Origin: Gavia stellata
Lineage: Eukaryota; Chordata; Aves; Gaviiformes; Gaviidae
Reading direction: 5' to 3'
Assembly: GCF_030936135.1 (NCBI RefSeq)
Contig: NC_082616.1
Span: forward strand, 13,265,001-13,329,000
Length of the DNA stretch: 64,000 bases
The notes under the pieces were generated by a model that saw only the letters and a list, made by a program, of their open reading frames with translations, did not search any database and was not told where the DNA came from. Position numbers and translations under genes: made by a program. Numbering within the stretch: position 1 is the first letter of the stretch; every line of letters begins with the position of its first letter. Shown piece by piece: positions 12,796 through 26,600 of the stretch.

Positions 12796-14736
12796 GTAAC
12801 TAACCTGCTGCTGCTTCTTGAAGCCTCTTTGTTTCCCTGGCTATTTTTCAAAGTTAAAATGGGATTGCTAAGCGCATGTAACATTCGTTGTAACACCCGT
12901 CCCTTCCCTCGTGGGCACACATAGGACTAATCGTGGGGAATCCTCGTTAGGTGAAGTGGCTCTGAAAAAGTCCTATTGTCCCACAGCAGGGCTGCCTTGG
13001 AAGTGGTTTGGTCTGACCCCGTCGACCCAGGGACAGTAGGCAGTTCACCTTAACTGTCCATTAATCTACCTCGCTGCAGCACAGCCGAACTGCACAGCAC
13101 TGAGCTCTGCACATGCAGCCTTCTCCCCTCCTATCCGCCCTCCTGCGCTATCTGCCAGGCCACCTCTAAGATGTAGCATGAAAGGATGCACCTCCAGCCT
13201 CCTGGGTTCATACCCAGGCAAACTCCTTGTGTCCTCAGCTGCAGGTTCTCTGCCACCTCCGGTCTGGTTAGTCTTCTAACACCCCTTCCCTTTGGGAAAG
13301 CCAGAGTGGGGAGGAGAAGAGGATTTGAAATGCTTTCTCACAGCAACAAGTTGGTCAGAGCATCACACTACCAAAGCAGCTCTCCACTTACGGGAAGTGT
13401 GATCAAGGGATTCAGCAGTCCTTAAGCGTGTGAAACCCGGGAAACTCGTGTGGTCCTTCAACAGCCTTGAGCTAAGGGGACTGCAGTCAGCTGTTACAAA
13501 ATGATGCTGTACGTATGCTACCTGGTGCAAGGGGAAAGTGTTCTTGCAGTTTTACTCATCCACATCTCTTGGTAGGTGATCATCAGAGCAGCGGTTGGGA
13601 GGTTAAGGTGAGCTCTCCATCACCGAGGAGAATTATTCTCAGCTTAGGTGCTTTCTCTAGAAGATACTTTTATTTCAGTCACAGCTATCAGATGCAGAGC
13701 GCAAATTAATTCATGCGAAGCTGCATACTCTGCAGAGAGGTCTGATTACACAAGCAAAGCCCCAAAATGTAGGAACTTAAACTGGACTGAGCTAGCTGGG
13801 GTTGTGTTCCAGTTAAGGATAGTGTAGTAGCAGGGTGAAAATAAAACCAGGTTCCTTCAGACAGCATAGAGAAGGCCTAACGGTCAGATCATTATCTTGC
13901 TGATCCACCGGACACTGAGTGTCACTTGGTGGGTGACTACTTCTGTGTAACATGTTTCTGAGAAAAGCATAAAGTGGGAAAAAAAAAATCTAAACTACGC
14001 TGGCCGGATAAATAGTGTTGGAACCTTAAAAGCAAGTGGTGAATTTAAATAGACTCACAGCTAGCAGGAGATGGAGTGTTATTTTTAGGCTGACTGCCTA
14101 AGGAAATAATTTTGTGCAGTACCATGATGCATGTGTCTGTCAGTTCGTCTCCCTCACTGTTAGCCTCATTGGCCAATTTTAACCAAATTTGACAGAAGAG
14201 CTCTGAAAGGAGCTTGTAACGTAGCCCCACAACTCATCCTGAGAGGCATCATTCAGCGTGCAAGTAGCTAGTGGCCAGGCAGCTCTGAATCAGCCCCAGC
14301 TCAAGCTTCTACTTGCTTATTGAAGCTGATAGGGATGGGAATATGGGTAAGAGCAGAGTAACGGTGAGGGGCTGTCTTATGGGAGATAGTTTCCTGCAGG
14401 TTTGTGTCCAACCAGCTGCTCCCACAGAGCTTACTGTCTTTTATGATGTGTATTGCCATAACGTTGGATCAGAAGACCAGGAGGTTGGTGACTTAGAGAT
14501 GTCTAAGGTATCTGGTTTTCATTAGACAATCTATCTGGGTCCCCTTAGAAAGCAAGTTCTGCCACCTTTATTCCCCCTAGTACCTTTCTCTGCAAGTTGC
14601 CCTATTAAATAGGAGAAAAAGTGGCAGAACTGGTACGTGCCTTTAGATTCATTAACAGGGTGTGAGGTCTGCAATTTTTTGTGGAAAAATTCTGCTCTTT
14701 CCAATTTACACAGCTTGCCTTGAACTTGTTTTTCAG
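12796..14736 (+). other. Intron, 1.9 kb
   Basis: This intron separates the two halves of the alpha-1 repeat. I see no recognisable repeat or RNA gene in it, only unique sequence and a short A-run near 13980. Confidence 0.9.
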
Positions 14737-14840
14737 GTGTTTTTATCACAAAAGGAGACGTAGGCGTTGGAACCATCGTAGGCTCAGCTGTATTTAACAT
14801 TCTCTGTATTATTGGCGTGTGTGGGCTTTTTGCAGGACAG
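14737..14840 (+). CDS. SLC24A3: SLC24A3 exon 3 of window (alpha-1 repeat, second part)
   Basis: This 104-bp exon completes glycine 54 and encodes residues 55-88: VFITKGDVGVGTIVGSAVFN, then ILCIIGVCGLFAGQ. The GSAVFN motif is the second alpha-1 signature, lining the ion pathway. The sequence has a TTTTTCAG acceptor and a GTAAGA donor at 14841. Phase is 0 at the 3' end. Together with exon 2 it gives a full and undamaged alpha-1 region. Confidence 0.98.
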
Positions 14841-15360
14841 GTAAGAGCATTTAATGATTCCTAACAGTTCTTGCTTCATCCTGTGCCTTGGCTGTAATGT
14901 GAAATCAGCTGCCAGGTTCACAACCTTGCCACAAATTTCTCTGGCTTTCGCTTTTTTAATAGGGCCCTACGCTGTTCCTCTTGCATTTTTGAAATGAAAA
15001 GCAGAATAGCAAATGTCAACTCAGGCATTTTAAGCTGCCCAAGATATGTGGGTGGACAAAGGAATAAAAGTTGGTTATTTAACACCTACTCTTAGTAGCT
15101 ATTGAGAAATGCCTTTGACATTTGCATCTGGTTCTTTTAGACTAAAGGAGTCAGGAAATGCCTGTGTCTCTGGCTGGTAAAAATGCACTCTGGTGAGCCA
15201 TGCGAGATGCCTCTGAAAGAATGATGACACTTCTGGAGCATCACAAAAGATGCTGCTTTTGTGCAAGATAGTTTCAGATACATGTGCTGAGCTAGCACAA
15301 CTTTGTTGGTATGACAAAGATACAGTCTTAGCTTGTAGTTATCTCATTATTTTATATCCA

Positions 15361-15575
15361 GAATCACAGAATGGTTTATGTGGGAAGGGACCTCTGGAGG
15401 TCTCTGATCCAAAGCCCTTGCCACCCTGACCCCCCACCTCAAAGCAAGGCTGATTTCAAAGTTGGATCAGGTTGCTCAGGGCCTTGTCCAGTCAGGTTTT
15501 GAATACTTCCAAGGATGCCCATACTTTTTTCCTCACTAGCAGTAAGGCTGTCCATTCCTAGTATAATTTCTGACT
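15361..15575 (-). mobile_element. CR1 3'-end fragment, diverged
   Basis: Read on the + strand, the segment starts AGAATCACAGAATGG and continues with GGGAAGGGACCTCTGGAG and a GGTTGCTCAGGGCCTTGTCC block. These are the reverse complement of the CR1 3' end. Only the terminal 200 bp or so remain, with many substitutions, so it is older than the element at 9068-10412. Confidence 0.85.
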
Positions 15576-16654
15576 GTATTCCAGCATGTCAAACTGCTTA
15601 TGACAACACAAGCTATTCATCTGTAATTAAAGTAATTGTGAGATCTGAGCTGCTGTCTGAATTGCAGACATAATTAACTGTATAATTAAATATCTGAATC
15701 TGCATTCACCTTGGCACTTGCTGACATGCCCAGTATTTTTACAATCTCATAAAATGTTCTTTGAAGTGTTACTGTGCAGACTTATTTGTAAAGAGGAGAA
15801 GCAGGATAACGTTATAAATACAGGGCAATAGGATAACTAGCTCTGGAAGAAGAACTTAAGAGAAGGGGTCTGTATAACTTGGTCAGTATGAGAAAGCGTG
15901 CAGAGAGATGGGGCTTTCCTGGAAAAGTTTGTAATCCAATTTTATTTGCATTAGCATTGAGATTTTTCAGGATGAAGGTGAGCATTTTCACTACAGGGAG
16001 GCTTCAGGAGAAGCTCACAGCAGTACTTTTTAGCCACCTAAGCTCCCTTCATTTGTATGGGAACATGCAGCTGGAAGCTACATGTGCTCAATATGTTAGT
16101 GGTTCTACTGTAATTCTTACTGTGAAAGCTCAGTTGATTCAGGACAACTTTTAATGACCAAAGCTTTCCCAGGGCATGAAGCTGTGTTCACCAGAAGTGT
16201 TCTCCTGTAATCAATAGGGCGTTTTGCTCAGGTGTCTTTTTTCAAGCAAATGAAGGCAATTAACTGTTCAGCACGATGGCAGAGGAGCTAATTCTTCTGA
16301 TTTTTACTCTCCACAGTATTGATTGCATGCCTCAAACCTGCTAAAAATCTAGCTACAAATCACAGCTTTCAGTGAAAAAGGCTTGCTAGAGTTTGGGGAT
16401 TGACGGAGAACGTCAGTCTCCTTGAGATACCATTTACAGGTGGGAGATGTTTGTTTCTGAAGGATATAACACAGCCAGAATGCTCTCGTAAATGCCTTCA
16501 GCCTTCCAGGCGTGGTAGCTTTCAGAAATTCAAAGGGGGGATTTGCTGCTGTAAGTCATCCTAAGCGTGGTCTGCAAGTCTCTTTCAAGCCAAGAATTGA
16601 GATTTGGACTGATTTGTCCCAACTTTGTTTTCCCTGACTCTGCTAGTGATTTGC

Positions 16655-16720
16655 ATGTGGTTTTGTCAAGTCACTTAACCTCTGTTTCCTGTGGTTTAAC
16701 CCACGGAGGGTGGGTGAAAA
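16655..16720 (-). repeat. MIR-like ancient SINE scrap
   Basis: On the + strand the string 'gtcaagtcacttaacctctg' followed by 'tttcctgtggtttaaccc' matches the reverse complement of the MIR core-to-tail region (normally 'gggcaagtcacttaacctct' and 'tttcctcatctgtaaaatgg'). It is short and diverged. Confidence 0.45.
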
Positions 16721-18844
16721 CTGGAATGATCGATGTCGCTGTGTGGAATCATGATTTATACGAGCAAATAGGAAAGCTCAGTTTAAATAATTCCAATATT
16801 CTAGATTAAACTCTGTTTTGGTTTGTGCTTTTCACTTTTTCCCACGCCCAACCCTTCACCAAAAAGTTGTTCGCTTTTACTGGTGTCATTCATCTTTTTG
16901 TTTTGTGTTAGTATTAATAGGAATTCGGTTTTATTATCAATAATGTCTCTATAGATGCACTAACGTAGGTGCTAAATTTGGTTGGTGGTTGGGTTTTGAT
17001 TCTGTTGGGGACGTGGATCTCAGTTTTGAGTTGCCTTGTAATGGGCCAGGTGAGCCCAGAGTCAGGGCGTTGGTCTAAGCTGCTTGCTGGGCTCCAGCTC
17101 AGTTAGAGCAGAGTTTTCTTGTTTGAACTCAGACCTGCAGTGTCAGCAGCTGGAGTCCTCTGATTTTCATATGAAACCAGTGAGTCAATGGGCAGGGACT
17201 TACCAGCCAAACTTTGCTGTCTTGTGAGCCTGCCCAGAGCCTGCTCAGGACACAGACCTGTTTTCGGGGACTCCTGCCCTGGAAAGTGATGTTCAGGCAT
17301 CTCTGTTCAAGGCTGGAAGGATTTTGGGTTTCTCAGGTGGGAGGAAAGAAGCAGAGAATTAAGCCCGCGCCTGTGGTAGTTTCAACCCGATCATGCTCAT
17401 GTGGCCTTTGTGTTCATCAAACCCGGTCATTAAATGTTCTGCTGTCGGGAGGTGGCTGCTGCAAATTGCCAGGGTGGATAAGAAGGGTTGATGCTCTGTT
17501 CCCCCTCTGTCACTTTTACCTGTGGGATGCCTCTGGCAGGGGAGGGACAATTTCAAGATGATCACACTGCGGATTTCTGCAAGGGGAATTGCGGAGAGGG
17601 TGGAGGTAATTTCACCCTTGCTTTCCTGTACCACCTGCCAGCAGTAGCAGCAGTGTTCCAGTGGGAGCTTTTATGTGTTGATGAGGGCAATTTGCAGCTG
17701 CAGTTGTGGTAGCATGTTGGGATCCTGCTAGCTGGTCAGTACCTGACAGCGTGAGCGGCTGTTTGGATGCTGGGTTGCTTGGAGATACCAGCAGTCCAGG
17801 AGGCGGATGGAGCAGCACAGGCAGCAGTGCTCAGTAAGCCATAGCTCTGTGGCAGAGCTGCTTCATGGCCTCCTGGGGTGCTCAGCTCGGAGCTGGGGGA
17901 GGAAATGTCTGTGTGCTGGAGACTACGGGGAGCTGCCTGGTGGCATAGTGCTTGGGAGTGCGGTATTGCCCACGGCTTGGGAAATGCAGAACGAAAATCT
18001 GCAGGGGACTTCTGCAGCATTTCCATAAGCACTCTCTATTTTTGCAGAACTGTTCGGTATCATGACAAAACCTTTTTTTTTAATTTGGGGGGTTTTTTGA
18101 CTGGTAAAAGGTTGAATTGAAAAATAGTGACCAGCTCTCTCCAGGATATGTTTTATTTTTAAATTAGGTTGTAGTATATATGTGCAATGTTGGATGTATT
18201 ATTTTTTGGCTTAAGAAAATACTGGGTTTAGCTACATGCACCTTGTTTAAAAAAAGACACAAACCCATAGCCCCAAAAAGCTGGTATGCATTTACTTGAA
18301 CACCAACTCTAATGGATTATTTTTCTAAGGCCTTAATGGCTGGTAAGTGCACGCTTCTCAGAATAAATGAGAATAGACATTCCACTGCTGGAACTGGAGA
18401 AGGAAAGTACGATGCCCACACCTCTACATGACACTACACACCTGAAAACTGTATTAAAAGAGCATTGTTAAGGTTGAAAGTCAAACACTGAAGAGTTAGA
18501 AAATAGCAGCGTTAAGGTTGGTTGTGCAACCTTAACTTGCCCCCCTGATGTGTATGCGTTATTATACAGTCTTTAATTACAGGATCCCATGCTGGTTTTT
18601 CCACAGGGTCCCTGCCTCCCTCAGTGCACAGAATGGACTTTGCTCACTTAATGAGCAGCTATTCATTATTTTGTTTTCTCTTTATTGTTCAGTGTGTGCC
18701 CTTCTGCCTTATTTACCAGGCTCTATTCAAGTCCTGTACCAGAGGCAGAATTATTAATTTCCTCTTGAACTTCTGCCGATCTCATCGCTATTGTATCTCA
18801 GCAGTTGATGAACAATTAATTAATTTTCCCCAAACCTCTGTGAG

Positions 18845-18890
18845 ATGAAGGGATGTTTTAAAGATGGGGAAACAAAGCACAGAGAGATTA
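18845..18890 (+). repeat. MIR-like ancient SINE scrap
   Basis: The segment 'tttaaagatggggaaacaaa' followed by 'gcacagagagattaaat' resembles the MIR motif 'ttttacagatgaggaaactg' and 'aggcacagagaggttaagt'. It is too short for certainty. Confidence 0.4.
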
Positions 18891-20679
18891 AATACAAAAG
18901 AATAACTTGTCATTTTAGGGGCCAATTAGAGTTGACACGGGCCAGTTTTTTCCCCTGAATGTGTAGCATCCTGTGGCATGTTCCTCGTTCAGAGGGCAGC
19001 TCCCTCTGGCTCCGGATGCTGCTCCTGCTGCTCCACCTCAGCATTGCACAAGGCTTTCCTTGCTGGCCTGACCTTGGTTTAAGTGGCCATCTCAGTGTCC
19101 ATACAGCCCAGATCTCCTTGGGAGCATTCAGCTGCTTTAGCCATAGGAACCCCTTTTCTTGTTGTAGGTCCCAGCTCATGTTCCACCTTCCGCAAGGGGA
19201 CACACAAAACACCGCTGTCGTCATGAACCCTGACTTCATCCCTAGGACCGTTCTTGGCCTGAATTAAGCAAGTGACTTAACTACCTCATCTCCTAACATT
19301 TAGCGCTTGCTTTTGCTAGCGTGATGATGTTCCTTCTAAGCACCCAGATGCTCCAGGTTTCTTCCCATTTAATCTGTCTCCCAGCCCCCCTCTCTCCATT
19401 TCTTGAGGCTTGAGAGAAAAGCTTTCTCCAGACAGATTTTCCCCCTGGATCATGGATCCACCCCATAGCTGTCTCTCAAGCATCCAGCTTTCCCCCAGAC
19501 CCACAGTGGTCTAGGTCCCTTCTCCTCTCCTCACTCCTCTGCTCTGTGGCTCCTTGACCTGACTCCTCCTGGCTAACTTCGCCTCCCTGGCCTGGATACC
19601 TTTGGGGGTACAGGAGCCTGCTCTAAAGCCGGGGCAATTGCATTTTCCACTGTTTTTGTCTCCTCTGCCAGCTACAGACTTGGTGTACCCCACGGGCAGT
19701 TCATGTTGTAGCACTTGCGACACATCTGCCGTTACTCTGCCCACGTCTAGAGGATCCCACCACCCCTGATTTGTAGCCACAGCCACCGTGAGTGGCTTCC
19801 TTCTGGATGCATCTCTGAAGTCGTAAAAAGGCCTATAACAAGGCTCCCTTACCCAGCATGGCAAGTCTAAAATGGGAAGCTCCCCACTGTGCCCGCGCGC
19901 TCCTCTTGCTTCAGCCGCCCAGCAGGTCTCAGGCTACGCTGCATCTCAGTTCATCATGCTACTACGGTGCTTGTCACCTCTGCCTTTGGAGTGGAGACTT
20001 CCCCATCCGTGCTCAGAGCGTGCTGGAAATCAGTGTTAAGAGCCATGAAGATCTCAGCCACCCTGCCTGCAGGCACCTGCTCAGCTTCACTGATCCGCAG
20101 CTGAGCCCTGCCTGTCTCTTGCCCTGGCTCACCTGGGAAGATGCTGCTGGGATCTGGTGCTGTGTGGAGGGGAAAAGTGCTTAATGCTTAGCAGTCAGTC
20201 TGAAGTAGCTTGGGAGCAGGCTGCCAGAAGCCCTCAAGCAAGGCAGTAATTAGAAAAGCTTCCACTTAGTTTCTTTATTTATGTGTTTAATTTTGAAATT
20301 TTAAGGAATTTATCACCTCGGTTGCTAGAGCCCCAGTCCTGCAAGCAACTGCAGCCAAACTCATTTCTGCAGACTGAGCTGCTTGCAGGATGGATGTCTA
20401 AAAGCCACACAACTTGTTTATGCCATCTGCTGTTACGCCTCACTTTAGGGTTTCCAAATAATTGTGGTGGTGTTGTAATGCTCCTGAAGAGCTGCTCTCG
20501 TGCTAAAAACCAATTGATGTAAATGAAAATCAGCTTTAATGTATCATTGTGCTCCTTTTTTCTTTGTGGCCCAGCTAGAAAGGACAAAGTTGGGCTGGAA
20601 AATGGGTTGGTTTGAATAATGTCAACAGGTTGGGGAGATTAACCATGTGGCTGTCGTGCGCCAGCCCAGAGCTGGAGTT

Positions 20680-20699
20680 GTGTGTGTGTGTGTGTGTGT
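20680..20699. repeat. TG dinucleotide microsatellite
   Basis: About ten uninterrupted TG units lie in the large intron. They are probably polymorphic in length, with no evident role. Confidence 0.9.
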
Positions 20700-23600
20700 T
20701 ACAAACTCTAGGGAAGGATTAACAAATGCAACCAAGCAAAATTGCTTTAAACAACCATAAAGACATATCTGTTAGTGTTGAGTATTATAAATCCCTTCTC
20801 TCCTTTGTTTGTTTTTAAACAGTGCTGAAAATTTGAAGAAGTTTCAAATCCAGTATAAGTTACTTCTACCCATCAGACCCTTAAGAGCTGGTGGGCTTAG
20901 TAATTTCAAAACCAAGGCAGTTCTAGATTATATAAAAAATACTTGCGCCATGGTTTGTTACTGAAAAGTAGAAATGTGTGTTTTGGTAGCTTGAAAGTGA
21001 CTTGATTTTCTCTTCCAGTTAGTGTTGATGACACTTTGTGGATCACCAGTGAGGATTCTGGACTGGAGGGATTTTTTTTTTTTTTTTGTTTCTGTCTCTT
21101 CTCACTGATACAAGCAATGAAATCTCCTGAGGTCTTTATCCTTGGCACAAGAGGACCAGTTTTCAAAAAGTGACAATTAGTGCAGGCTGCCCGCATTTTT
21201 GATGGCCAAACCAAAACTGCCTGCAAAGGCTGGATTTTCTAAGCTAGCACCCACACTCTGAAAATCAGATCTCTTTTTAAAATATCTTAAACTGGGCCTC
21301 TGGAAGCTGAAGAACTCAGCCTCTGATGCGTTTCGAAATCTCTGACCAAGGCATATTTAGGGAGATAGATAAAGTTTATCCTTGCAGATGGCTGAGTGGA
21401 GCCCACTTGGCTGCGGCAGTGAGCCTTGGAAGCTTTTCCTTCTTTGTTCTTGCATTCTGTTGCAATATCCTGCTGATGTCTTACATGCACACACACACCG
21501 AGGAAGATTTGCCTTATTTCATCTAGGCATTAGGTGCAATTTTTAAGCTGTAGATAGTTTTAGTATATGGAAATATATTAAGAACTGTCCTCATTCCCAA
21601 ATGCTGATGTAGTGCAGGTTGGACGTGTCTGTAGCCATTTCTTCAGTTGGCTGTATGCCTGTGACACCAATGCATATTCTTTCAGTTGTACGCATACGTA
21701 AGCCACATAACCCAAACATTGTTTAGTTAGCTGCTCTGTCTGTTTTGCTTTCTATTGGCAAAGAGAGGGTACAAGAAAGTAAGACAATGCTGTAAGAGGT
21801 GAAATGGTAGCAGATGCAGACCTTCAAGTATCAGTTCAGCAGCATTTCACAGGGATGCATGCTAGACAGCAGGGAAGAGACACAGGTATGGAGTCTGCCA
21901 TCTGCGTTGTGATGGATTGTATTAGGCTTTTTCCATGATTGCAAACCAACTGTGTATGGGGAGATTGACCTTAGCCCAGGGTCCCCTCTAAGCCTCAGTC
22001 TCTCTGTCCTGTCTTCTCTCACGCTCATGTTTGTTCTTCACAAATTCTCCCCTCCTTCCCCTGCCTTCCCGTCATTCTTGGTGGCAAGGATGTGGGATTC
22101 TCGGAAGCAGTCAATGCTTGCTTAATTCAGCTCTCATTCAAGCCAGCACAAGCAGAGTTTGTTCAGTTTTGAAAATTCCCCTGTCCAGATTCTTCTGTTT
22201 TTTGCAGCTCTGCTGCTCTCTCCTGCAAGTCATCTAGTCCCCCTCTGTCCTCATCCAGCCCTAAACTGCAGCCTTTTGCAGTGTTGCAGAAGAGGATGAA
22301 GGATGAGAAGAGGTTAGTGAAAAGTTCTTAAGTGAAAGCAGTATAACCATGAGTTGCTAGTCACTCCAGCATTAAACAGTAATTTTTAATCTGCATAGCT
22401 TGATTTGTTAATTACCATTTAACTGCTGTGGTTTTCATTTGAGTTCTAGTTTCCCTATTTCACCTTTCCCCAGAACAAGACAGGCTACTCTGGCTGGAGC
22501 AGGGGACCATGAATGCTGGGTTGTGCCAGAGATGTTCTTGGTTTTTCAGAGGCTCTTCCAGTTTTTTCTTCTGTCAAGAGGTCTAGTTGGTGGCCAGGTG
22601 TCATTCCTCAATATACTGGCATAAAAAAGGACTACCTCGACTGTCTGACCTGCCACCTTCTGCTTCAGTGGTATTCTTTTACCTGGGGAAATAAATTAAA
22701 TTCAGATGGCTCTCCTCTGTCCAAGTAATGGTAAACCCTTGTGTGAGCTGGGGATGCCTCTCAGAACCATCAGCTGATGTACACTCAGTTCTATCTCAGT
22801 GGGAAAATATACCTAAGAAATAGGTGCTACAAATAGTGAAGAGCTGAGATGAGCAAACTGAACAGAGATCTAATAACCAGGTGGAACATTGTTTGTTGAA
22901 GAGACTGGGACTTTTGTAATCCATTTTTAACCTAGTTCTGTCATAGTTAGCTTGCACGCGTCTTAATCTTTTAAGCTTTAACTTTACTGACAACAAGTAA
23001 TTCAGACTGGAGTTGTTACTGACCTTTGGCTTTATGATTGCATTCATGAACTTTATTTTTTCTTCTCCTGGATTGTGGAGGAGTTTTGGGAGGGGAGAGC
23101 TGGAATGTTGGTTTTTTTCTTCATTGGTTTGTGACTATCAGTGGAAAACATGTAAAAGTGTGGAGAAGTAGTTTAAGGAGAACTTAATTCCAACTGTTGG
23201 GACTGTACACTGTTCTTGGAGTCCAGGGCAGAATTTATTTTGTGCTGGCAACATTTCCTAGTGACTGTGGGCCTGCTCTTTCCCTGATAGAAGCGTGTTG
23301 CAGACTAGAAAGCAAGAAAGGGTCAGAGTAATAAGCCAGACAAGGATCCAGCACTGAACTTCAACTTAAGACAGAATTTGTCCCAGAAGTCAAGGCTATA
23401 GTCCTGATGGGAACAGAGATCTGCTGGCATGGCCATGTGTACGTGAAACCCCAAGTATCTGAAGAGCAGAGGGAGGATGCTGGTGGCATCTTTCCCACTG
23501 TCCTACAGAAAGTCAGGCAATCAGTAAGCAGCTTAGAGAGCAGACAGGGCAGAAAGATGTCGATGGAGTTTCAGGACAGAGAGGTGTCAGTTAATATAGT

Positions 23601-26600
23601 GATGCTGTTCAAGGGTCCTCGAAGTTGAGAGGTTGCAGCCTTGCTGTATGCCCTAGTAAAGTCCTTGTGCACCCCCAGAATAAAGAGGGTGCTCCCAGCC
23701 GCGGAGCCAGCAGCAGAAGTTACCGGCTCCCTTCCCTGCTACTGTCTTGGTGAGTAGCTGAACCAGCTCCTGTGCCTCTTGCATCCTTCTTTGTGTTTTA
23801 TCAGAGCAGTCGAGGAGGATGTTCACCCACTGTAAAAGCAGCAGAGTGCTCTTTTTCCATGGGGTTTTCCTGCTGGGATGTTTGGCATTGGCAGACAACC
23901 GAGCGACTCTGAATGATAAAGCAAATGAGATTCCTTTCCAGCTCCCCCTTTAACACAAGTGGTTTTATCTTGGGAATCAGGGACTTGCGGATTTATGGCA
24001 AATTTGTAGCTGTTGTGCGAGCAAACATGGTTTGTGTTAACCACGCAGTCTGTTTGTTAACCAGAAAACACAGAAGGTGACTTTGTCCTGTTCTCTGTTA
24101 GTGTCATGCCTTGTCTCCACAATACTGCTGCGTAGCATCAACCTGTGTGTGGTGAATAAGCTCTGTCAGAGGCACCTGTTTCACCATAACCCTTTTGGTC
24201 TCCTTTTGGAGCGGTCTGATGAGCAATAAAAGCATTTTGTCATTCCTGAAGTAACTTTATTTCCCAGAACTAAGCCAGGAGCGTGCATGAAATCGGTACT
24301 CCTGCACTGGGTGCCAGTTTAGCAAAGTGGCTAATAAACGCTTAGCTTGAAGCGGGGCTGCTTGCATCATTTCTGTCCAGTGAGGCATGCAAGCCTCGAC
24401 TGCATGGTGTCAGGGGACCGGCATCTGCATCTTAAGTCGAACCAGAAACCGCACAGTGAGGTCAGTGAGATTGGACCTACTGATAAGTTTTAGGGGTTTT
24501 TTTCCCCCTCATAAGGTCCTTGTTGCTGTTGTGATAGCACCTGGCAGTCTCAGTCGTGGATTAAAACTCCGCAGTACTGTGCATTATGCGAATACGGAGC
24601 CAGAACATAGCTCTTGAGCCTGAAAGCTGGTCATCAGAGTGTATGACGGGAGACGACAGGAGGGACTGAGCGGGCAGACGGGAAAGCACAAGGAGACCGT
24701 GACAGAGCAGCAATGTGGATGCAGCAAGCCAGCCGCTTAACACGTAATGAGTGATTTATGGGCTCTGTGGGCACTGGAGGGGTTTGGCATTGGTGAGGTG
24801 TTCATGGGAAGCTCCTCTCAGGCCCAGGGACATGACGGTACTGCCAGAAGACTGTCTTTTGCTTCAGGAAGATGTGATGGGGACTGGTGTAATGGGCAGA
24901 TCAGGTGCCAGGATTACTGTCTGGATGGTGAATGATCCAGGACTGGTCTGGCCATTGTAGAAATTGCTGTGTTTTTTTTATATTAGCATTTCAAAAGCTT
25001 CTTCACGAAGTTACATTCAGTAGTAGGATACAAATAGGGGAGGCAATCAGAAGAGTAGAAAATGGATCCCTATCAGCGTCAAAACAAGTGTAGTTCCTAA
25101 TCGCCACTAAACACCATCACCGAGATCAAGTTTTCTCTGTCAAAATTCACACACAGATCAATACTGTGGGTTTACGATTGCTAGGATTTTTTTCTTAAAT
25201 CATTTGTAGTGTAAAAGCAAGAGAAATCACAAGATCTGTTCTTATGTCTGACGAGGACTGGCCAGTCTGAGGAGAGTGGGAAATGTTTACCCTGTGCACG
25301 CCTTCCTGTACCATGCCTACAGCTGTCCTTGAATTCTGCTGCAAATCCTGCACAGAATCGCCTGCAGTCCAGGAGACATCTGCAAATGCAGGTCTTTGAG
25401 GTCCTGCTGCCTTGGCTCTGCAGGAATCTGAGCTGAAAAGACATGCTGATCTGAATAACTCATGGATGATTACAAGTACCAGTTGAGCAGGGAAATATTT
25501 TTGGCTTTGTCCTGAGGTTTGGAGAGTGTCCACTGTTTCCATTCTAAGAATGTCACAAAGACGGATTGCGAACACAGTAATGAAAATATCAAGAGCTGCT
25601 TAAAAAAGCAAATATTCTTGGGGAAATAATGAGAATAAATTGAGTTGGTCTGCAATGTACTAACTGGGAGCCGGAGTGATGGTTGAACTCTGCAGAATGG
25701 CTAACCAGTGGTAAAACTAGGGGGCTGGTAATTGGAAGTAAGCTTTCCTCCAAGTGAGTCCATTAGATCAGAGCTGCTCGGTAATTACTTGCTTAGAGAG
25801 ACGTGTATTTTAAGGCCTGGATTTTTTTTGGCCTGACCCACACTCATATTTTATGTTTCACTTAAGTTCAGTTGGGAGGGGTATTTAGTATTGGTCAAAG
25901 CCCCGAGAAGCTCTAACGCTACATTGCGGGACTCTGGTTTGTCTTTGCTGGGCGGTACTCAGTAAAGATTATGGTCACAGGACCGAGCTGGATACTCGTA
26001 GTGTCCTGGGATGTTGGACAGCCGTGACCCCAGCATGTCAACAGCAGGGAGACATCACCATGGGGTATAGAAGGGAGTGTCCCTGTCTGCTCCCTCACAT
26101 TCGGTCCAGGACATCCTACTGTGCTCAGGAGCTTTCGGATGATTTCAGCTGCCTGATGGCTTTCCAGGAAGCCTGCACAGGCAGCAGTGGCTTTCCATGC
26201 AGGAATCTGTCTAAAATTTCAGCTGTTGCAGAGTGGTTCAGCATGCTAGGAGAGGACGTGGGATCAGGGACTCCTGCTGTGCTGTCGTGAGATAGTCCCT
26301 TGTGCATTTGCCTGGCGGTTTGGCAGCCAGACTCGCTTATCCTCCACCTGCGCAATGGGGCTGTCCCAGCTGGAGCAGGAGGCTGCTCCAGCCAGCGTGA
26401 AGAGCTTTCCCTTTGCTGCGGTTCCCCTTCCTCTGCAGCTCTCTGACCCGAGCTTCTCACGAAACATCCAGAGATATTCGGACCTTGCTCTCACCGATGT
26501 TTCTGTTCCCTCCAGGGACTGTAAAGTGGGAATAAGCGTGATTGACTCACAGGTTCATGTCTGAGTCTGGCAGATGATCGCTGGGGGAGCAGCAAGGGGA